The position numbers and the translations under genes were made by a program. Positions 58,901-64,000 of a stretch of DNA of 64,000 nucleotides are shown in pieces. The notes under the pieces were generated by a model, which saw nothing but the letters and a program-made list of their open reading frames with translations, was not told the DNA's origin and ran no database searches. Position 1 is the stretch's first letter. Every line of letters starts with the position of its first letter. This stretch comes from Micromussa lordhowensis. Lineage: Eukaryota > Cnidaria > Anthozoa > Scleractinia > Lobophylliidae. Location: positions 11,443,944 through 11,507,943 of the forward strand of contig OZ026597.1 of the NCBI GenBank assembly GCA_964020085.1, given 5' to 3'.

Positions 58901-59560
58901 AGAAATATGTTCATGCTCATTGGCTAATTTTCATTGTCAATGAATGGACAAACACATGAATTTATAATTTATGCAATGTGTTAACAAGTGAGAGTGGACA
59001 TTTTGACAATTTGTCATTGTAAAAAAAACAATGTAATGTGTGGATCCACTCAGCTATCGCCTGGTGGATCCACAGCCACTTTGACAATGTTGTGACAAAA
59101 TTCATGATCAATACTAGGGCAGACGGTTGAAAAACCTGATGTCAATTTGCTAATCGGCCAATATGTCGACTGACAGTCGTCCCATAGTGTTGACTGACGC
59201 TCAGCCAACAAGTACATGTGATCAATCAGTTCTACAACAAGTTATGTAAGCTTATGCTTATCTGTCTAGTTATGACTCAGGCTATAATATTTCTCATTCT
59301 ACCAGCCACCAAGGCCAAATTTGAATTTTGAATATAGCAAGTTAAACCTTAACTACTACTTGCTTAAACATCAACTGAAGGTCCTTAATATTTAAGTGTA
59401 CCGTATATTAAGCTGACATTAATTTATAAGCTTCCATTTAAATTCACAGCCATTACACTCCAGCTCCCCGTTCAGAACTGACGTCTAACAGTTTTTCTAC
59501 AATAGGTATGAACCAAGTTGGTATCAAATGTTCTCTTTTTAATTCAAAACGTCGCAATGA
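55928..59560. repeat. Tandem segmental duplication, unit 3 (3,633 bp)
   Basis: The only unit that continues past GCAATGA into the CCDC124 first exon, so its right side is the ancestral arrangement. It differs from unit 2 at scattered bases in the exon, intron and hairpin regions, and has a longer G-run near 58024-58044. Confidence 0.93.
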
Positions 59561-59748
59561 ATGTCTAAAAATTAAATTACTACACAAACCTTTCTCTGTT
59601 GTTTCTTTAAGACATGTTTATCGTTATCTTCCCATAATTTATCTTCTTCTTCCTTCTGTTTTTTCTCCCTCTCGGCTACCTTTACTGCTTCCCTTCGTGC
59701 ACGGGTTTCTTCAGCCTTTGTGTTTACTCCTTTAAATTTTTTAGGCAT
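57176..59748 (-). CDS. CCDC124: CCDC124, complete two-exon gene
   Basis: Exon 1 is 59590-59748 (53 codons, phase 0, donor GTTTGT) and exon 2 is 57176-57682 (TAG). The total is 221 residues; the human protein is 223. It starts MPKKFKGVNTKAEETRARRE, continues with a Lys/Glu-rich coiled coil (WEDNDKHVLKKQQRK), and ends in the conserved block ARSVEDAIAVLNVEG, AFEERELPRLRQENPNMRLS and LKQLLKKEWMKSPENPMN. In other animals CCDC124 is a ribosome-associated factor (yeast Lso2-like) linked to ribosome dormancy and recovery, also reported at the midbody. A minus-strand AATAAA (TTTATT at 56854-56859) is a candidate poly(A) signal. Its start is 96 bp from the VPS33B start. Confidence 0.95.
58776..58890. 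repeat. Foldback MITE in CCDC124 intron (unit 3 copy)
   Basis: Same hairpin as in units 1 and 2, with a few substitutions (TACGCGCTCG in the loop; CTCGGGCTC instead of CTCAGGCTC). Confidence 0.8.
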
Positions 59749-59844
59749 CCTAAACTAACACTTATTTTCTTTAGAAGTAAAGCTTCCTCCTTGCATTTCC
59801 CCAGCAGTGAAAAACAACTTAGTAGCCTGGCCTTACGAGGCAAG
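59749..59844. promoter_or_regulatory. Bidirectional promoter region between CCDC124 and VPS33B
   Basis: Only 96 bp separate the two start codons, which point away from each other. The interval holds no TATA box in a usual place. It must contain both 5' UTRs or overlapping transcription starts, so a shared promoter is inferred. Confidence 0.6.
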
Positions 59845-62800
59845 ATGGCGGTCCCAGGACCAAAATTCTCTCATCTAAAAGTGATTACTAGAGACAGACT
59901 GGTGGAGATTCTGGAATCGGCAAGTTCATCATCAAATAAGTTTGTGTTTCAACTTTAGACAGTAGCAGTTTCAATGATTGAAAGCCGGTACAACAATTTG
60001 AAATGTTGTTCCTCGCACAGGATCTTGCGTCGTTCGCATGTTCATATTTTCCTGTTATTGTTAATTTTGGCAGTAATTAACTTAGTTTGTTGCCAACACG
60101 GCATATATTCAAAAGTATAGCATGTATTATAATTAAACATGACGGATGACCTCGACAGCTACACAAAGCTAAGGGTGCATTCCTTTAATTGGGGTGATCT
60201 GCATGGTTCAGGATCAGTGATCCAAGATCTGTCTGGATCATGGTGCATCAAAGAAGCCGATGAATCCGTGCGTGCGTTCCTTTGTTTGATCCGGATCCGG
60301 ATCAGAGATGCAAGATCACTCAGAGCATGGTACATCAAAGAAGCTGATGAATCTGTAACCAGAGTGCATTCATCTGCTCATTTGATGCACCGTGATCCAT
60401 GTGATCTTGGATCACTGATCTGGATTCAGATCACCCCAAAGGAACGCACACTTACTTTTGTGTAGCTCTCGATATCATCCATCATGTGTAATCAATCCCT
60501 GACATTTTTTTAACGAAACAACAGCATGAAAATTTCCTGACCTTGTTTCTCGTGACTTAAAATTGATTGGAAATTCTTGGGGGGGGGGGGGGGTGGTGCA
60601 AAAGGGGCAGGGGAGGGCGAGGATCTCAAAAGCCAAAAATTTCAACTACATGTACCATGGAATTTTCGGAGGGGTGGGTGGTTAGGTTTTCTACGGAATA
60701 TAACCTCCCATGGGCATGGTATGGATATTTTCTGGAACAACACAACATCAACTTCCTTTATTGGGTTACTTAAACCATAATTATGTTGTCTTCTATTTCA
60801 CCTGCAGGTTCCAGAAATTAAGGACCTTGTGATTGATCCTCAGCTTATGAAACCTTTGGACCATTTTACAGGAGCTTCATTCCTAAAGGTGACTATTAAA
60901 AGTTTTGCATTATTGGCACCAGGTGCCATTGCATTATATTCAGCCCATGGTAGCTGTCAATCAAGCTGTGTGCTAGATTCACCTGGAATGTCACTTATGT
61001 AATAATATAAAAGCCCCTAAAACTCCTCAACCTCTCAAAGCTGTGAAAGGAAAAGGGACGGTAAGAATCTCTATAATAGTAAAGCACATATACCCCCCTC
61101 TCCCACTTGTAAAGAATTTTTTGGAGCTCAAATGTTGCCTTTATCCTCGACCATTCCTGGCCATAATTTGTCATTTTCCTTATCATCATTTTTTCCCTTC
61201 TAATTCTTGGTTGTTGTTCCTTCAGATCCACTAATTATAAATGGTATCTTAAATAGCTTATAATTTCCCTCTTTTTCAGTCATTTAATAAGGTCAGAACA
61301 CAATAATTACTATCATATTATCTTTTTCATACAGGAACATGGTGTTAACAAGATATTTAAATTAGAAAGTGATCGTCTTGATGCTGGTGGTGACAAGTGA
61401 GTGAATATACTATACTATCTAGACCAAAGTGTATAAAGTAAATAGTGGTAGTCTTGTTCAATGAATGTGTTCTCAGTAAGTATAAGCTTCTAATAGTATG
61501 TTATTAGCATGATAGAGTCTGGTAACATCGTCAAAATCTGATTCCAGAGATATCCTGACCTCTGTAGTGTGTTCACTTTAGATAAACACTATTTTTAGAA
61601 TTTTTACCAGTGGGGAGGGGGGGGGGTGCATTGGGTTTGTGGAGTCGATGGGAGTGGAGGTGGGATATATGCAGGAAGGCATAAGCTAACACTATATCCA
61701 CAAGAGAAGATCTTAGGCTGGTTCTTTTTAAAGATCATTTCCAGTCCATATTGCGCAGTCTTAGCACCCTTATGTTTATAAACATTATAAGTTCCCACTT
61801 GGTGGAATGGGAATCGATTTTATTCGTTAGGAACCACTACCTTATCTTTGAGGCCTTTCAAATTCTTGTTACAACAGCTTCATTTATCTTTACAGCTGCC
61901 AAGTTGTTTCATCAGGTGATATTAGAAAGAATGAAGCATAAAGCTTCGACTGCTTCACATCCCTAAAGGAATTTGTTTTGAAACTTAGTATTTACTTCAT
62001 GTATGTAGTTGCAAAAATGTTGGAAAATGATATCTTACATGAAACAAAACAAAAAATGCAAACAAATTCTTGAGAGTGCGCAGTAGAGACTGGAAATCAT
62101 CTTTAAGGGTTCTTTAGAGTTTGAAATTCCTTATAATCAGCCTGTCATTATGACATGAGAGTCCTCCAGGCTTGGTTATAGGTATGCAGAGTTAGTTTTC
62201 AGTGCTTGAAGTGGCTCAAAATTGACTATCTATTATTTAACCTATTCAGCTGGGTAACCATACATGTAGTCTAACATTGCAAACAATAAAAAAAAATATT
62301 TTTGAGATGTAATCTCACATTAAATCAAAACCAGTACCCCTTTGAGATACTACACGAAAGACTACATGTAACTCTTGTGAACCTTTATATTTATCAGGAG
62401 AATCTATTTGTTGAGGCCGGAGTTGTTGTCAACCAAATTTGTGGCTGGTGGGTAGAGATCAACTGTAATGTTTAAGTTTGTGGAAGAAAATTTTAATTCA
62501 TTTGTAAAAACAGTAGCAGAAACAATGATTACTGTTGTTTATTAATTTTCCTTCTGTCAGCTTCAGATTCTTGAGATCAGATGAATTCTTTGCTCTTCCT
62601 TGTTAGATCATATCAACAATGACAAAAAGAGTGGGAAACGCAGGTCTTATAAAATTGTGTTTGTTCCAAAAAAGGTTTGTAGTATATGGATTGTAATAAT
62701 AATAGTTGATGCATGCTTTCCCTGTTTTACATAACTCATTGAGTAGCAGAACTACTGCTTGGGTTAGCTGGTTTGATGTTGGACAAAAACATAGAGAACA

Positions 62801-64000
62801 GGGCTCAGTTGAAGGCAGGCGTTAATTGACATCTGTCCGGGTAAATAATTTTGAATCTAGAATCAATTATGTTCGTCAATTATGTTTGTCAAACTGTTTG
62901 CTATTGTTAAATGATTGGTTTTTGCAGTTGTATTCCTGTGAGATGATTTTAGAGCAGGAGGGAGTCTATGGAGGTAATTACATGATTTTGAGGCAAAGAT
63001 GATATTGCCACATGGATGGCATGAAGCGGACAGTTAGTTATGATATTAATAGTCATGCGATCATGTTACTTCCAACTAGCCAAGGCTATAATATTAAAAT
63101 GCTCCTTCGTACATCCGTATTATGCATTGTTCATACATTTGGTAATCATTTTTAAAACCGTTTCACTCCCGTTGGAAAAACCCTGTTTTTAGTAAAACAG
63201 TTACTATAGACCCAAAGACCACATATGATATACCGTTTGAAAGATTTTTTTTGTGGGATACCATAAATCATACTAACAGCCATAGAGGAAGCCACAGTTT
63301 GAATTCAAAAGTGTTCAAAACGAAAAAAGAAAAACTTTGAAAAATGTCTTACTCTACCTATAGTTGGGGTATTCCCCTAAGCTATGGCTTAATTTGTAAC
63401 TCTTGATGTGTGGGTTGTTGTCAAATGTTAACTTGACCTTAAAAGTGTAAGATGAAAAGTTGCAAAAAAATTGTAGGGGTGGTTAATCAAGTCTCATATA
63501 GGAGGGGCATGATTTATGCTTTCAAAAGACAGATCTGGGTCAGATCTGTCCAAGACCTTTATGCTGTTCAAATTTGATAAAAATTGGTATGGTATGGTAA
63601 TGGTATTTTGTGCCACATGGCACTCTTGGGAGTGAGAGGGTTAATGTTAAGAATTGTGTGGCATTGTATGATGCTGGTCCCTGCAGGGTTAACCCTGAGT
63701 GTTAAGTTTACCTAACCAGTACTCATCTGTGCAGTTGAGTGGAGAGATGAACTGCAAGTCAATTGAGTGTAAATTTGAATGGTTTGTATGTGTCTTGCCC
63801 AGGAAGACATTGTCAACATGGACCACTGGCCAACTAAGACTTGTATCTGGTCTCTTCGATTTGAAGTCTAGCATCCAAACTATGATGCCACTGTAGTACC
63901 TGCCACAATTTGATAAGTTTAAATGATTTTTTTGGATTTTAGACATAACTTTTGATGAATTTCAACTGGAGTTTATTCCATTGAATGAAGATGTGTTGAC
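59845..64000 (+). CDS. VPS33B: VPS33B, first seven exons (cut off by window end)
   Basis: Exons: 59845-59943 (donor uncertain, GTGTTT), 60808-60888, 61335-61396, 62398-62447, 62607-62674, 62928-62973 and 63943 onward. Phases agree from exon 2 on. The sequence reads MAVPGPKFSHLKVITRDRLV, KDLVIDPQLMKPLDHFTG, EHGVNKIFKLESDRLDAGGDK, RIYLLRPELLSTKFVA, SGKRRSYKIVFVPKK, LYSCEMILEQEGVYG and DITFDEFQLEFIPLNED. It aligns with the N-terminal domain of VPS33B (for example human [21 protein letters not shown]) better than VPS33A. VPS33B is a Sec1/Munc18 protein that pairs with VIPAS39/VIPAR in endosome-lysosome and apical trafficking. The remaining two thirds lie beyond the window. Confidence 0.9.
60172..60452. 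repeat. Foldback MITE in VPS33B intron 1
   Basis: AAGGGTGCATTCCTTTAATT and GGGGTGATCTG on the left are matched by inverted CAGATCACCCCAAAGGAACG and CACACTT on the right. Internal GATCCGGATC and ATGATCC/GGATCA motifs are repeated in both orientations. About 280 bp, no gene. Confidence 0.7.
61745..61920. repeat. Dispersed repeat, copy 2 (in VPS33B intron 3)
   Basis: Matches 23104-23300 in order and orientation (GCGCAGTCTTAGCACCC, AAGTTCCCACTTGGTGGAAT, CCTTATCTTTGAGGCC, CAGCTTCATTTATCTTTACAG), with a short insertion near 61778. Confidence 0.6.

Noticed and set aside
60567..60780. Gly-rich short ORFs near 60.6 kb
   Set aside because: They start in a poly-G run in VPS33B intron 1 and have no conserved residues.

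Overview
This is nuclear DNA of a metazoan, most likely an anthozoan cnidarian (coral or anemone). The signs are short exons with GT-AG introns, conserved animal genes (EIF3J, CCDC124, VPS33B, cytosolic sulfotransferases), and a dense load of foldback MITEs, tRNA-derived SINEs, LINEs, a Penelope-like element and DNA transposons. There are no bacterial operons and no CRISPR. The organism call rests on general resemblance to coral repeat families and was not tested by any search.

Layout. 1-2.4 kb: last two exons of a cytosolic sulfotransferase (SULT-A). 4.4-9.2 kb, minus strand: one 4.77 kb coding exon for about 1,588 residues of tandem repeats, a Ser/Pro/Asp/Gln array followed by nine 64-residue repeats. 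11.5 kb: SINE-like element. 13.1-13.5 kb: decayed sulfotransferase last exon split by a hairpin element. 14.5-18.2 kb: three TIR elements, two of them flanked by TTAA. 19.7-22.6 kb: a nearly complete sulfotransferase (SULT-B) whose first exon holds a frameshift and whose first splice donor is formed at the edge of a foldback element. 23-28.4 kb: repeats, a LINE 3' end and a Penelope-like GIY-YIG remnant.

29.35-34.36 kb: complete EIF3J in ten exons, with two consecutive GC-AG introns. 36-49.5 kb: a nest of mobile elements. A LINE reverse transcriptase is split by a 4.6 kb IS3EU-like DNA transposon (6-bp TSD, TIRs over 200 bp, integrase-type transposase, Q-rich second ORF), then by a retrosequence starting with the 5' end of U2 snRNA, then by a tandem tRNA-SINE multimer with a 14-bp TSD. 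A second LINE is split by a 1.06 kb hAT-like element with an 8-bp TSD.

48.67-59.56 kb: a 3.6 kb unit present three times in tandem. Each copy carries the terminal exon of CCDC124, but only the third is next to its first exon. The left duplication breakpoint is inside the hAT 3' TIR, and the middle unit looks like a crossover hybrid of the outer two. 59.75 kb onward: CCDC124 (minus) and VPS33B (plus) start head to head 96 bp apart. VPS33B runs off the window end.

The host genes are unrelated housekeeping or metabolic genes: sulfonation, translation initiation, ribosome-associated factor, endosomal trafficking. The strongest local stories are the sulfotransferase cluster, the giant repeat-protein exon, and the way transposons have shaped the CCDC124 locus.
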